From: Actinoplanes nipponensis
GTDB lineage: Bacteria > Actinomycetota > Actinomycetes > Mycobacteriales > Micromonosporaceae
Direction: 5' to 3'
Length of the DNA: 64,000 nt
Assembly: GCF_016862275.1 (NCBI RefSeq)
Contig: NZ_BOMQ01000026.1
Location: 124,001 to 188,000 of the forward strand
This document shows, piece after piece, positions 1 to 8,567 of this stretch (position 1 is the stretch's first letter; each line of letters starts with the position of its first letter). Position numbers and translations under genes: made by a program. The notes under the pieces are model-generated. The model was not told the DNA's origin. It searched no databases and saw only the letters and a list, made by a program, of their open reading frames with translations.

Positions 1-971
1 GCTCGACGTCGGCCTGCAGGTCGCCGCCGCCGGCGCCGGCCGCGGCCGTCGGGCCGGGCAGGTTCGCCGCCGCCGCGCGCACCTTCGGGTCGCCGGACAG
101 CGCCCGGGCGAACACCGACTCGGCGATGCCGGAGACCGGCACGCCCAGGTCCAGGGCCGCCTGCACGGTCCAGCGGCCGGTGCCCTTCTGCTCGGCCTGG
201 TCGACCACGATGTCGACGAACGGCTTGCCGGTCTCGGCGTCGACCTGCTTGAGCACCTCGGCGGTGATCTCGATCAGGTACGAGCCCAGCCGGCCCTCGT
301 TCCAGCCCTTGAAGATCTCCGCGATCTCCGCCGGCGCGTGCCCGCCGACCGAGCGGAGCAGGTCGTACGCCTCCGCGATGAGCTGCATGTCGGCGTACTC
401 GATGCCGTTGTGCACCATCTTCACGAAGTGCCCGGCGCCGTCGGGGCCGACGTGCACGCAGCACGGCTCGCCGTCGACCTTGGCCGAGATGTCCTCCAGC
501 AGCGGGCCGAGCGACTCGTAGGACTCCTTGGAGCCGCCGGGCATGATGCTCGGGCCGTGCAGCGCGCCCTCCTCACCACCGGACACGCCGGTGCCGACGA
601 AGTGCAGGCCCCGCTCCCGCAGCGCCGCCTCCCGCCGCCGGGTGTCGGCGAAGTGCGCGTTGCCCGCGTCGATGAGCATGTCGCCCTCCTCGAGCAGGGG
701 CGCGAACTCGTCGATGACCGCGTCGGTGGCCTTGCCGGCCTTGACCATGATCACCACGCGGCGCGGGCGCTCCAGGCTCGCGACGAAGTCCTCGGCGGTC
801 TCCGAGGGGATGAACGTGCCCTCGTGGCCGTACGACTCCACGAGTTCCTTGGTGCGCCCGTAGCTGCGATTGTGCAGCGCGACCGTGTGGCCGTGGCGGG
901 CGAAGTTCCGGGCCAGGTTGCGACCCATCACCGCCAGCCCGGTTACCCCGATTTGGGCCTTTTCCGTCATG
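1..971 (-). CDS. gnd: 6-phosphogluconate dehydrogenase (decarboxylating), 3' part outside window
   Basis: Oxidises and decarboxylates 6-phosphogluconate to ribulose 5-phosphate with reduction of NAD(P)+, in the cytoplasmic oxidative pentose phosphate pathway. About 323 residues are visible; the family usually has 300-480, so the C-terminal part lies beyond position 1. The N-terminus carries the Rossmann motif GVTGLAVMGRNLA, then GTGVSGGEEGAL (substrate loop) and HFVKMVHNGIEY, which holds the catalytic lysine of this family. The ATG at 969-971 is chosen because MTEKAQIGVTGLAVMG puts the nucleotide-binding motif at the usual position. It is transcribed away from the PemK/MazF-type gene. No other pentose phosphate gene is in view. 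Assignment is firm; only the edge truncation is unusual. Confidence 0.96.
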
Positions 972-1131
972 AACGTCCTTCCTCCACGCGACCGCCGGCA
1001 CTCCAGCCCGGCGCTCGCAAGCCGTCGCGCTCATTCTTACGTGTCGGCGCGGTCCAGGGTTCGACAGTCCCGAGCACCGGTTACGCCGGGCGGCACAAAA
1101 CCGAAGATCGGCCCGACGGTACGCTCCGTGC

Positions 1132-1446
1132 GTGAAGCGCGGCGAGATCTGGACCATCGGCAGCCGCACCGACCTGCGCTACCGGGTCCTCGTGCTCTCC
1201 TCCGACTCCTACAACGAACGACCGAACGCGTCACCCTTCTGCGCGCCCATCGTGCGCCAGCGCGGCGCCACCGAACTGCCGCCGTTCGCGGTGGCCCTCA
1301 CCGAACAGGACCCGATCACCGGGGTCGTGGTGGTCAACCGGATGCGTCGGCTGCCCGCATCGGTGGGCGCGGAGAAGATCGGGATGGTGACCGGGTCGAG
1401 CATGGCTCGCCTGGCTGAGGCGATGCGCGAGCTCTTCGAGGTGTGA
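1132..1446 (+). CDS. PemK/MazF-type toxin-like protein, no antitoxin seen
   Basis: A 104-residue protein beginning with a GTG (MKRGEIWTIG). The N-terminal RGEIW plus a small beta-barrel-sized length is the hallmark of the PemK/MazF family, whose toxins are sequence-specific mRNA interferases. The usual family also shows a PV/VV segment and a C-terminal region like KIGMVTGSSMARL, both recognisable here. Toxins of this fold normally overlap a small upstream antitoxin gene. Upstream here is only the divergent gnd promoter region of about 160 bases, where no antitoxin-like frame is apparent. It could be a solitary toxin remnant, or a non-toxic member of the family common in actinomycetes. Family call is good; activity is inference. 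Confidence 0.8.
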   Translation: MKRGEIWTIGSRTDLRYRVLVLSSDSYNERPNASPFCAPIVRQRGATELPPFAVALTEQDPITGVVVVNRMRRLPASVGAEKIGMVTGSSMARLAEAMRELFEV

Positions 1447-1920
1447 GGGGTGGGGTCGGATCGAGATCAGACGCTGTCGTGCCTGATTGCCGACAGCTGA
1501 CCGGCGCTCCCGGCGGTTGCGTGCTCGGTCTGATCGGGGGCGGTCAGCGTTGATCCTTGCGGGACATTGCGCGTGTCCTTGCTGACCTCGGGTGGACACC
1601 TTGGTCCGGTGTGGGCGTCTGGTTGGCCTTGTTTGGACATCCGGCCGGCCTCGCGCGGGCAGCCGAGCTGGTCGACCTCGCGGGGCTGTCGGCCTGGGGG
1701 TCTCGGGCGGGCGCCTGGCTTGTCTCCCTGAGGCCGGGTCGCCTCCTTCGTTGACGCTGGTCAACGACACCGCGCTGTCTGCGCCGCTTCCGCCCGCGCG
1801 CAGCCGGTTGCCCCGCAGACCCCTTTCCGTCCGCGGGTTGCGGACCGCCAGCGGCCACATCCAGCTTGCGGTCCGGTAAGGAGTTGGCTGGCTTGGGCGC
1901 TGCTCTCTTGGCGTCCCTAT
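1447..1920. other. 474-base stretch without a recognisable gene
   Basis: Open frames cross this stretch on both strands but none has a ribosome binding site, a domain motif or a convincing composition. The only structure noted is a short inverted repeat CGTTGAC-GCTG-GTCAACG at 1749-1766. Together with the repeat array that follows, it makes about 1.5 kb of gene-free DNA between the PemK/MazF-type gene and the transglutaminase-like gene. Confidence 0.6.
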
Positions 1921-1977
1921 CGGGTGAATCTTGATGATTCAGTGTCCCGGGATTGGTCTCTACTCCACAAGATCTGC

Positions 1978-2019
1978 GCCGGTGGCCGGTGGCCGGTGGC
2001 CGGTGGCCGGTGGCCGGTG
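1978..2019. repeat. Heptamer tandem repeat, 6 copies
   Basis: Six exact copies of GCCGGTG in the spacer of the first composite unit. Confidence 0.95.
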
Positions 2020-2123
2020 CGCTGACGCGATGCCCACCAGGGTCGTGCCGTACCCCTCGACGCCTCTATCCGGTGGATCTTGATGACTCGGTGTCCCGGG
2101 ATTGGTCTCTACTCCACAAGATT

Positions 2124-2155
2124 CGGGTCGGCGGGTCGGCGGGTCGGCGGGTCGG
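2124..2155. repeat. Octamer tandem repeat, 4 copies
   Basis: Four exact copies of CGGGTCGG in the spacer of the second composite unit. The period differs from the heptamer of the first unit. Confidence 0.95.
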
Positions 2156-2377
2156 TGTGACGCCCGCCAGGGTCGTGCCCCGCCGCTTGGCGTCCCTATC
2201 CCGTGGATCTTGATGATTCGGTGTCCGGAATTGGTTTGCGCTCCACAAGGTCTGCGCCGGTGGCGGTGGGCGATGGCCGGTGCGATGCCCACCAGGTCGC
2301 GCCTCGCCCTTGGCGCCCCAATCGGGCGGATCTTGATGATTCGGTGTCCCGGGATTGGTCTCCACTCCACAAGATCC

Positions 2378-2409
2378 AGGTCGGCAGGTCGGCAGGTCGG
2401 CAGGTCGGC
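2378..2409. repeat. Octamer tandem repeat, 4 copies
   Basis: Four exact copies of AGGTCGGC in the spacer of the fourth composite unit. Confidence 0.95.
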
Positions 2410-2524
2410 AGGCTAAGGGGTTGGTGCGATGCCCCTCAGGCCGCTCCTCGCCGCTTCGCGTCCCTATCCCGTGGATCGTGATGATTCGGTGTCCCGGAAT
2501 TGGTTTGCACTCCACAAGATCCGC

Positions 2525-2587
2525 ACCGGTGACCGGTGACCGGTGACCGGTGACCGGTGGCCGGTGACCGGTGGCCGGTGACCGGTG
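2525..2587. repeat. Heptamer tandem repeat, 9 copies
   Basis: Nine copies of RCCGGTG (A or G first) plus a partial tenth in the spacer of the fifth composite unit. The first five copies begin with A, then G and A alternate. Confidence 0.95.
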
Positions 2588-3018
2588 GCCGGCGGGTCGG
2601 TGCGATGTCCGCCAGGGTCGTGCCCTGCCGCTTAGCGTCCCGATCGGGTGGATCTTGATGATTCGGTGTCCCGGAATCGGTCGCCACTCCACAAGATCCG
2701 ATCGGTGGGTCGGTGCGATGTCCGCCAGGGTCCTGCCCCACCCCTCGACGCCTCCACCCGGGGGATCTTGGTAACTCGGTGTCCCGGACGGGTCCTGCAC
2801 TCCCCAACTTCTGCGCACCTGGTGGCGCCGGGAAACCGGTGAGTGGAGACAGCCTCTCGACCTGGTCCGCCGCATGAGTCGATCGGCGGCCGGACCCGGC
2901 CCTCCCCAGAGTCCCCGGCTGACATCCCGCCAACCGCGGCGACATCCTCCCCGCCGAAGGTCCCCCGCCCGGATCGGGAAGCGGCCACGGGCTCCTCACA
3001 CAGCAGGCATCCCAGGTG

Positions 3019-3867
3019 TCACTCCACGCTCACCACACTCACCTTGCGGCTGCCGGTCAGCGTGCCCCCCGGCGCCCCCACGTACGTGCCCGAGGTCGGC
3101 GCCACGTCCGCATAGTCGCGTCCCACCGCCACCGTCACGTACCCGTTGCCCGCCCGCCGACCGTGGCACGGGTCGAACGCCAGCGCCACCGCCCGGTCGC
3201 CGCGCGGCACCAGCGCCTCCACCCACGCGTGGGTGCCGCCCTGGCCGACCAGGTGCCCGGAGACGTAGCGTGCCGGCACGCCGAGCAGGCGGCACAGCGT
3301 CAGCATGATGTGCGCGGAGTCCTGGCAGACGCCCCGGCCGCCGGCCAGGGCCTGCGCCGCCGTGGTGCTGACCGACGTCACGCCGTACTCGTAGGTGAGG
3401 GCCGTGTGCGCCGCCGCGCACGCCTGTTCGGCCGTCCGCTCCGGGTCCGGGCCGGCGCAGTCCGCCGCCAGGTCCCGCAGCGCGTCGTCGGGTGTGGTCA
3501 GCCGGGTGGCGCGCAGCAGCCGCGGGTCGCGCAGCGCCGCCGGTGGCAGGTTCGGCGGGCCGTCGCCGACCACGCGGTCCAGGGTGGCGGTGAGGCGGAA
3601 CTCCACCGCGTGTTCGACCCGTGCGGCGACCACCCGCACCACTGTGTTGCCCGCCGCGTCCAGCCGGGCGCGGCGGGCGTGCGCCGCGCCGGTCACCGCC
3701 AGGCGGTGGCTGCGGCGGTAGAGGTCGCCGTGGCGGCGGCGGGGCACCACCACGAGCTTCTGGGCGAGGGCGGTCACCGGTTCGCGGTAGGCGTACCGGA
3801 AGCTCTGCTCGACGTGGAAGCCGATCCGCCGCGCCCCGTCGAGGTCCATCCCGCCATGATCCGGCAT
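3019..3867 (-). CDS. Transglutaminase-like cysteine protease-fold protein
   Basis: A 282-residue protein of the bacterial transglutaminase-like group (N-terminal beta domain followed by the transglutaminase core). The catalytic triad is visible: Cys181 in GGRGVCQDSAH, His213 in GGTHAWVE and Asp232 in FDPCHG. The N-terminal sequence SFRYAYREPVTALAQKLVVVPR resembles the beta domain that precedes the core in these proteins. No signal peptide is seen, so it should be cytoplasmic. Family members act as proteases or amidases on unknown substrates, often near circularly permuted ATP-grasp genes, which are absent here. An internal ATG at 3849 is an equally plausible start. It is divergent from the SpoIIE-type phosphatase across about 250 bases. 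Confidence 0.88.
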   Translation of the reverse strand: MPDHGGMDLDGARRIGFHVEQSFRYAYREPVTALAQKLVVVPRRRHGDLYRRSHRLAVTGAAHARRARLDAAGNTVVRVVAARVEHAVEFRLTATLDRVVGDGPPNLPPAALRDPRLLRATRLTTPDDALRDLAADCAGPDPERTAEQACAAAHTALTYEYGVTSVSTTAAQALAGGRGVCQDSAHIMLTLCRLLGVPARYVSGHLVGQGGTHAWVEALVPRGDRAVALAFDPCHGRRAGNGYVTVAVGRDYADVAPTSGTYVGAPGGTLTGSRKVSVVSVE

Positions 3868-4121
3868 CGCCGTTTCCGGCGCATCACCGCGCCGGGGCGC
3901 GGCGCGGTGGGGCGGGTGTCCGGGCCGTTCGGTGCGGGCCGCCGTCCGGGTGGCCGGGCGGCGCCGCCGGACGGCCCCGGGGGTGCGGTCGTCCTTCCGG
4001 GTGACCGGGCGGCGCTGCGCCGCAGGTGGGTAACCGGGGCAGGTGAACGGGGGATGACGCCGCGCCGCGCTCTGGCGTATGCAGGGAACCGCACGAGGCG
4101 ATTTCAGCAGGCGGGAGCGGT

Positions 4122-5975
4122 ATGGGCGGGCAGCAGGCGTACCTGGAGGCGATGGAGCACCGCCGCGCGGTGGCCCGGCCGGCCACCGACGAGGGGTACC
4201 GGGCCTCCGTCGACCGGGCCGTGGGGCTGCTCGCCGGGCGTACCCGGTGCCGGCTGGCCGAGGCCCACCGCCACCTGCTGCAGCTGGCCGCCGACCAGAA
4301 CCGCGACGTGGCCGACATCGCCGCCGGGGTGATCGGCATGCTGGACGTGCCCGAGCCGGCCGACGGCCGGAGCCCGCCGGCGACCGTGCTGCCGGCCCCG
4401 GGCCGGTCCTCGGGCGCCGGGGCGCGGCCGGGGGAGCCGTGGGTGGGGGTCGTGCAGGCCGTCCTCGACCTGCTGCCCGGGCACTGTGCGCTGCTCACCC
4501 CGCTGCGGGACCGGCGGGGCGGGCTGGCCGACCTGGTGTACGCCGCCGTGACCCCGGAAGCCTCCGCCCCCGACGGGCGGCGCGGCTCGTGGCTGGTCGG
4601 GGCCCGGCTGCGCGAGCAGTTCCCCGAGTCGGCGGCCGGGGAGCGGTGGGCGGTCTACGAGCGGGTGCTGGACACCGGCGAGCCGGCCGAGCTCGGCCCG
4701 TTCACGATCGGCGAGGGCCGGTTCACGGTGCGGGCCCACCGGCTGGGTTCGGCCCTGTTCACCACGTGGGTGTGTCACGGCTCGGGCGGCGGCGAGAGCG
4801 ACCGGATCGCCGGCACCGAGCAGCTCGGCAACCTCGGCTGGGGCGAGTGGGACCTGGTCAGCGGGGATGTGCGCTGGTCGGCGCAGCTCTACCGGATCTA
4901 CGAGCGGGATCCCGCGCTGGGCCCGCTGCCGACCGCGGAGACCGAGGCCCTGACGGTGCCCGAGGACGCGCCGCTGCGGGTGGCCGCCGCGGAGGCGTTC
5001 GCGCGGGGCGAGCGGGTCGACCTGACCTGCCGGGTCAGGGTCAACGGCCGGATCAAGTACCTGCGTACGGTCGCGGACGCGACCCGCGACCGGGCCGGCC
5101 GTCCGCTGCGGGTGTACGGCATCGTGCAGGACGTCACCGCCCGGGAGGCCGGCGCCCGCCGGCTGGCCGATGTCGAGCAGCAGCTCGCCGAGCAGCGCCG
5201 CAGCCTGCACGCCGAGCACGAGCTGGCCGCCCGGCTGCAGCACATCATCCTGCCGATCCCGGAGCGCCCGGTGGAGCTGCCCGGCGTGAAGGTGGTGGTG
5301 CGCTACCTGCCGGCCGGCCAGGAGAACCTGGTCGGCGGCGACTGGTACCACGCGGCGGCGCTGCGCGACGGCTCGGTGCTGCTGGCGGTGGGCGACGTGG
5401 CCGGGCACGGCACGCTGGCCGCGACCACCATGGCGCAGTTGCGGTACTCGCTGCGGGCGCTGGCCGTGACCACCACCGACCCGGCCGAGCTGCTCGGGCA
5501 CCTCAACCGGATCACCTGCGACCTGGACGCGGAGCGCCCGGAGACGGCGGCGACGGCGGTCGTTGCCCGCTACGAGCCGCTGCTGCGCCGGCTGACCTGG
5601 GCCCAGGCCGGTCATCCGCCGCCGCTGCTGAGCCGCGGTGGCCGCACCGAGCCGCTGGCCCGGCCGGCCGGGCCGATGCTGGGGGTGGTCGAGGACGCCC
5701 GGTACGAGTGCGCCGAGCTGCGCCTGGCCCTCGGCGACCTGCTGCTGTTCTACACCGACGGGCTGGTCGAGCACCGCTACCGCGGCCTGGACGACGGGCT
5801 GAACGCGGTCATCCGTACCGTGGACGAGGCCGTGGCGGCCGCCCCCCGGCAGCCGCTGGCCGAGCTGGTCAGCCGGTTGCGCCAGGCCAACCCGGACGAC
5901 GACACCTGCATCCTGGCGGTGCGCCCCACCACCGGGACCACCCAGGACCTGCGCGGCTACCTGCGCTCGCGCTGA
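4122..5975 (+). CDS. ANTAR-PAS-SpoIIE serine phosphatase
   Basis: A 617-residue signalling protein. Residues about 27-73 look like an ANTAR-type helical region (DRAVGLLAGRTRCRLAEAHR). A poorly defined sensor-like segment follows, then a PAS domain at about 233-345 (LGNLGWGEWDLVSGDVRWSA, ending in YGIVQDVTAREA), a short coiled coil, and a PP2C/SpoIIE domain from about 365. Metal-binding aspartates are seen in GGDWYH (Asp407) and GDVAGHG (Asp425), with FYTDGLVEHR and PDDDTC near the end. Such enzymes dephosphorylate anti-sigma-factor antagonists in partner-switching cascades; the partner is not in this window. An N-terminal ANTAR domain would suggest RNA binding or antitermination, but that domain call is weaker. 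The ATG follows GGGAG at a short distance. Confidence 0.88.
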   Translation: MGGQQAYLEAMEHRRAVARPATDEGYRASVDRAVGLLAGRTRCRLAEAHRHLLQLAADQNRDVADIAAGVIGMLDVPEPADGRSPPATVLPAPGRSSGAGARPGEPWVGVVQAVLDLLPGHCALLTPLRDRRGGLADLVYAAVTPEASAPDGRRGSWLVGARLREQFPESAAGERWAVYERVLDTGEPAELGPFTIGEGRFTVRAHRLGSALFTTWVCHGSGGGESDRIAGTEQLGNLGWGEWDLVSGDVRWSAQLYRIYERDPALGPLPTAETEALTVPEDAPLRVAAAEAFARGERVDLTCRVRVNGRIKYLRTVADATRDRAGRPLRVYGIVQDVTAREAGARRLADVEQQLAEQRRSLHAEHELAARLQHIILPIPERPVELPGVKVVVRYLPAGQENLVGGDWYHAAALRDGSVLLAVGDVAGHGTLAATTMAQLRYSLRALAVTTTDPAELLGHLNRITCDLDAERPETAATAVVARYEPLLRRLTWAQAGHPPPLLSRGGRTEPLARPAGPMLGVVEDARYECAELRLALGDLLLFYTDGLVEHRYRGLDDGLNAVIRTVDEAVAAAPRQPLAELVSRLRQANPDDDTCILAVRPTTGTTQDLRGYLRSR

Positions 5976-6703
5976 GCCGACCAGACCCGCAGGGCGCGGC
6001 GCACCAGCGCCGCGTTGTCCGTCGCGGGCCGGCCGTCGTCGGTGACCAGGGTGTCCTCCAGGCCGATCCGGGTGGGCAGCCCGAGCCGCCCGGCGTGCGC
6101 GACCAGCGGCCAGCAGGCGTCGTCCTCGCCGTGCAGCAGGCGCGGGCCGGTCACGCCCAGCCGGTCGAGCCGGCCGAGGATCGCGTCGGCCGCGGCGACC
6201 GCGCCGGCGGCGGGGGCGTCCAGCACCTCGATCAGGATCCGGTCGACCGGTACGCCGGCCACCCGCTCGGCGTCGGCGGGCGACCAGACGCCGGCCTCCA
6301 CCGCGATGCCGGCCGCGCCGAGCAGCCCGGTCAGCGCGGCGAAGCCGTCCTCGCCGGCGTTGACCGAGGCGAACGCGGGCCGCCGGCCGGCCGGCAGCCC
6401 CGCCCACCGGGCGACGGCGGCGTGCCGCGCCGCGACGTCGCCGCCGGTGATCCACAGTCCGGTGGAGACGCCGACGGCAAGGCCCGGGCAGCGCTGCCGG
6501 ACCGCGGCGACGGCGGCGCCGATGTCCGCCGCGTCGAGGCTCTCGGCGCCGTCCGGGCCGCGCGGGTGCAGGTGCACGGCCTCGGCTCCGGCCGCCACCG
6601 CCTGCGCCGCGTCCCGGGCCAGCTCGGCGGCGGTGACCGGGACGGCCGGATGCTCGGCGCGGGAGCGGCCGCCGTTGAGGCAGGCCTTCAGGCGCCGGAT
6701 CAT
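5957..6703 (-). CDS. BKACE family (DUF849) beta-keto acid cleavage-type enzyme
   Basis: A 248-residue protein starting MIRRLKACLNGGRSRAEHP. The N-terminal CLNGGRSR-H-PVT segment and the metal-binding AVHLHPRGPDG (His44 and His46) identify the BKACE family, which condenses acetyl-CoA with beta-keto acids and splits the adduct. It is shorter than the usual 270-310 residues, and the substrate-specificity loops cannot be read by eye. Its ATG overlaps the stop of the upstream DUF427 gene by ATGA, so the two are very likely translated together. Its 3' end overlaps the SpoIIE-type gene tail-to-tail by 19 bases. The true substrate is unknown. Confidence 0.85.
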   Translation of the reverse strand: MIRRLKACLNGGRSRAEHPAVPVTAAELARDAAQAVAAGAEAVHLHPRGPDGAESLDAADIGAAVAAVRQRCPGLAVGVSTGLWITGGDVAARHAAVARWAGLPAGRRPAFASVNAGEDGFAALTGLLGAAGIAVEAGVWSPADAERVAGVPVDRILIEVLDAPAAGAVAAADAILGRLDRLGVTGPRLLHGEDDACWPLVAHAGRLGLPTRIGLEDTLVTDDGRPATDNAALVRRALRVWSAQRERR

Positions 6704-7476
6704 GCGCCGCCGTCGGAGAACGGGGTCCGCGGCCGGTCGAGCCGTACGCCGTCGACGACCAGGTCGACCTTCTCGTTGTAGAAGGCGACCATTCCGGCGA
6801 TCGGCAGCAGCTCCCGGGTCGGGAAGTCGTACGACCAGGCCAGGTCCCGGTGCAGGGTGCCGCCGGCCCGCGCCGACCAGTACGCCGTGGTGCGCCCCTT
6901 GTACGGGCAGGCGGTCACCGTCGGGCTGGGCCGCAGGTGGGTCAGGTCGAGCGCGGTGCGCGGCAGGTAGTAGCGGGTCGGCAGCCCGGTCTCGAAGAGC
7001 AGCACCGGCGCCGCCGACTCGGCCAGCACGAGGCCCTCCAGCTCCACCCGCACGTGCCGGGTGGAGCGCAGCGCGTCCACCCGGGCGTACGGGCTGCGCG
7101 GGTGGACGAAGACCTCCTCGTCCTCCTCGAACCAGGCGTCGACCGCGTCCCACTCCAGCCGGACCAGCCCGGCCAGCTCCGGGATCCGGTCCCCGGTGTG
7201 CAGGTGGCCGGCGGCGGGGCGGCTGACCTCGCCGGCCCGCAGGCCCACCCGGCGGGCGGTGCCCAGCGGGCGCTCGTCGATCTGGTCCTGGAGCACCAGG
7301 ACGCCCGGCGCGAGGTCCGCGGCCGGGAGGTAGTACTGCGGGTACGGCGGCCACTCCCACACGTACACCGCGCCGGTCGTGTCCAGCACGGTCTGCCCGC
7401 CCAGGACGGCGCGGACGCGGCGCGGCGCCGGTTCGAGGTGGCCGGCCGGTACGAGGGGTCCCGGGTAGCTCGCCAT
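6700..7476 (-). CDS. Tandem DUF427 domain protein
   Basis: A 258-residue protein containing two DUF427 copies: roughly residues 20-115 (VRAVLGGQTVLDTTGAVYVWE, YPQYYLP) and 140-235 (VRVELEGLVLAESAAPVLLFE, LPTRYYLP, CPYKGRTTAYW). The repeated RYYLP/QYYLP signature shows the internal duplication. DUF427 proteins are small beta-rich cytoplasmic proteins of unclear function, common in actinomycetes. It is the first gene of a two-gene unit with the BKACE-type enzyme (ATGA overlap), so a linked role is likely but undefined. Confidence 0.9.
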   Translation of the reverse strand: MASYPGPLVPAGHLEPAPRRVRAVLGGQTVLDTTGAVYVWEWPPYPQYYLPAADLAPGVLVLQDQIDERPLGTARRVGLRAGEVSRPAAGHLHTGDRIPELAGLVRLEWDAVDAWFEEDEEVFVHPRSPYARVDALRSTRHVRVELEGLVLAESAAPVLLFETGLPTRYYLPRTALDLTHLRPSPTVTACPYKGRTTAYWSARAGGTLHRDLAWSYDFPTRELLPIAGMVAFYNEKVDLVVDGVRLDRPRTPFSDGGA

Positions 7477-7502
7477 GGTCCCGACCGTACCCGGACGGCC
7501 GG

Positions 7503-7533
7503 GGACCGGCGGGGCCGCGCGCCCCGCCGGTCC
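7503..7533. terminator. Strong hairpin after the cutinase gene
   Basis: Arms of 12 bases, GGACCGGCGGGG and CCCCGCCGGTCC, are perfectly complementary with a 7-base loop. The hairpin begins 9 bases past the stop of the minus-strand cutinase-type gene and has no T-tract, as is common in actinomycetes. Confidence 0.65.
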
Positions 7534-7542
7534 GGTCGCGGG

Positions 7543-8433
7543 TCAGGACAGCGGGCAGGTGCTGCGGTAGTCCGAGATGGACAGGCTGCTCGGGCCGGGG
7601 CAGATGAACTGGTCGTAGCGGGTGTCGTCGTCGACGAAGCGCTTGAGCCAGGCGACCATCTGCCGCCCGGTCGGGGTGTTGGTGGTCTGCGGGAAGAAGT
7701 GGCTGGCGTTGTTGAGCTCCAGGTACGACTTCTCCGTGGCCGACGGGATGGACGTGTAGAAGGGGATCGAGTGGGACGCGACGGGCGCGACGGTGTCGCT
7801 CTCGCCGCCGATGATCAGGGTGGGCACCCGCAGGTCGGACCACAGCTTGTTCAGGTTCCAGGGCGCCAGCGGCACCGCGGCCTGCAGCGACGGCCGGTCC
7901 CGGGCGGCCTCCAGGGAGCCGCCGCCACCCATCGAGTGCCCGGCCACGGCGAGCCGGCTCGCGTCGATGCGCGCGCGCACGGAGCTGCTGCGGGTCAGGT
8001 AGTCCAGCGCCGCCAGCAGCTGGTCGCCGCGGGAGGCGGGCTGGTCCAGCACCGTGTTGGTCTCGATGCCGATGACCACGAAGCCGTGCGAGGCGATCCG
8101 CGGGCCCAGCCAGCTGATGCTCGACCAGCGCGCGGTGTAGCCGGGGGAGATCGCGACCGCGCCGAAGGTGCCCTCGGCGGTGCTGGTCGGGTAGTAGATG
8201 ACGCCGCCGCCGAAGCCGGCGACGGCCGACGAGACGCTCTGCTGGGCGATGGCGAAGGGGCCGCGGCTGGCGTCGAGGGCGGCGGCGGTGGGGTTGGGGC
8301 CCCGCTGGTACGGGCTGGCCGCCTGGGCCGCGGTGGCGCCGGTCAGCGAACCGGCGACCAGGGCGAGGGTGGCGGCCGCGGTGACGAGCCAGCGGCGGGC
8401 CCGGTGCCGGGCGGGGATGGTGGGTGACTGCAC
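7543..8433 (-). CDS. Secreted cutinase / PET-hydrolase-type polyester hydrolase
   Basis: A 296-residue secreted serine hydrolase. A signal peptide with RARRW followed by a hydrophobic stretch ends at about residue 38 (ATAAQA). The mature part begins [10 protein letters not shown], as in actinobacterial cutinases such as TfCut2. Ser167 lies in GHSMGG, Asp213 in GESDTVAP and His245 in NASHFFP. Compared from memory with TfCut2, all three are offset by exactly 37, consistent with one conserved core. Tyr99 (SPGYT), Met168 and Trp192 (APWNLNKLW) match the oxyanion and substrate-cleft residues of that family, and Cys278 and Cys293 give the C-terminal disulphide. The GTG start at 8433 has GAGGAGAG just upstream. 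Polyester or cutin hydrolysis is the expected activity; PET activity is inference. Confidence 0.93.
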   Translation of the reverse strand: MQSPTIPARHRARRWLVTAAATLALVAGSLTGATAAQAASPYQRGPNPTAAALDASRGPFAIAQQSVSSAVAGFGGGVIYYPTSTAEGTFGAVAISPGYTARWSSISWLGPRIASHGFVVIGIETNTVLDQPASRGDQLLAALDYLTRSSSVRARIDASRLAVAGHSMGGGGSLEAARDRPSLQAAVPLAPWNLNKLWSDLRVPTLIIGGESDTVAPVASHSIPFYTSIPSATEKSYLELNNASHFFPQTTNTPTGRQMVAWLKRFVDDDTRYDQFICPGPSSLSISDYRSTCPLS

Positions 8434-8548
8434 GTCGGACTCTCCTCGGATGGGACGGGATCGACGAGCGTCAGTGTTCGGCCGGACCGCGCGGTGACAC
8501 ATCGGTGAAATCACCGGTCTTGACATCGACCGGCGCGGGTTCTTGAGT

Positions 8549-8564
8549 GTTACCCGGAGGTAAC
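8549..8564 (+). promoter_or_regulatory. Inverted repeat that encloses the ribosome binding site
   Basis: GTTACC-CGGA-GGTAAC forms a 6-base-arm hairpin. The GGAGG ribosome binding site (8556-8560) of the following GTG start lies in its loop and 3' arm, so folding could hide the site. It might equally be a protein operator. Confidence 0.45.
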
Positions 8565-8567
8565 CCT

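Larger units (their letters stand above)
1921..2816. repeat. Array of seven composite non-coding repeats
   Basis: Seven imperfect units start near 1928, 2076, 2206, 2329, 2474, 2650 and 2764 (spacing 114-176 bases). Each has a core of about 48 bases beginning GGATCTTGATGATTCGGTG and, in the first six, ending CTCCACAAGATCC or a close variant. In the best units (2328-2377, 2649-2699) the core ends are inverted repeats, GGATCTTG and CAAGATCC. The first five cores are followed by a G/C-rich spacer, in four of them a clean short tandem repeat whose period and sequence differ between units. A partly conserved tail follows, with GCGATGCCC, CCAGGGTCGTGCC and CTATCC. The seventh core is degenerate. 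Long frames cross the array but reflect the lack of stops in GC-rich repeats. Family, function and copy number elsewhere are unknown. Confidence 0.9.

Noticed and set aside
1921-2816. CRISPR-like periodic repeats
   Set aside because: Units are 114-176 bases apart, cores differ from one another, spacers are simple tandem repeats and no cas gene is near.
1960-2999. Long overlapping reading frames across the repeat array on both strands
   Set aside because: They exist because the repeats lack stop codons. None has a ribosome binding site or a recognisable domain, and every frame shows the same repeat pattern.
8520-8548. Promoter TTGACA-N17-TTGAGT before the secreted hydrolase
   Set aside because: The -10 match is poor, and transcription would begin inside the ribosome binding site hairpin.
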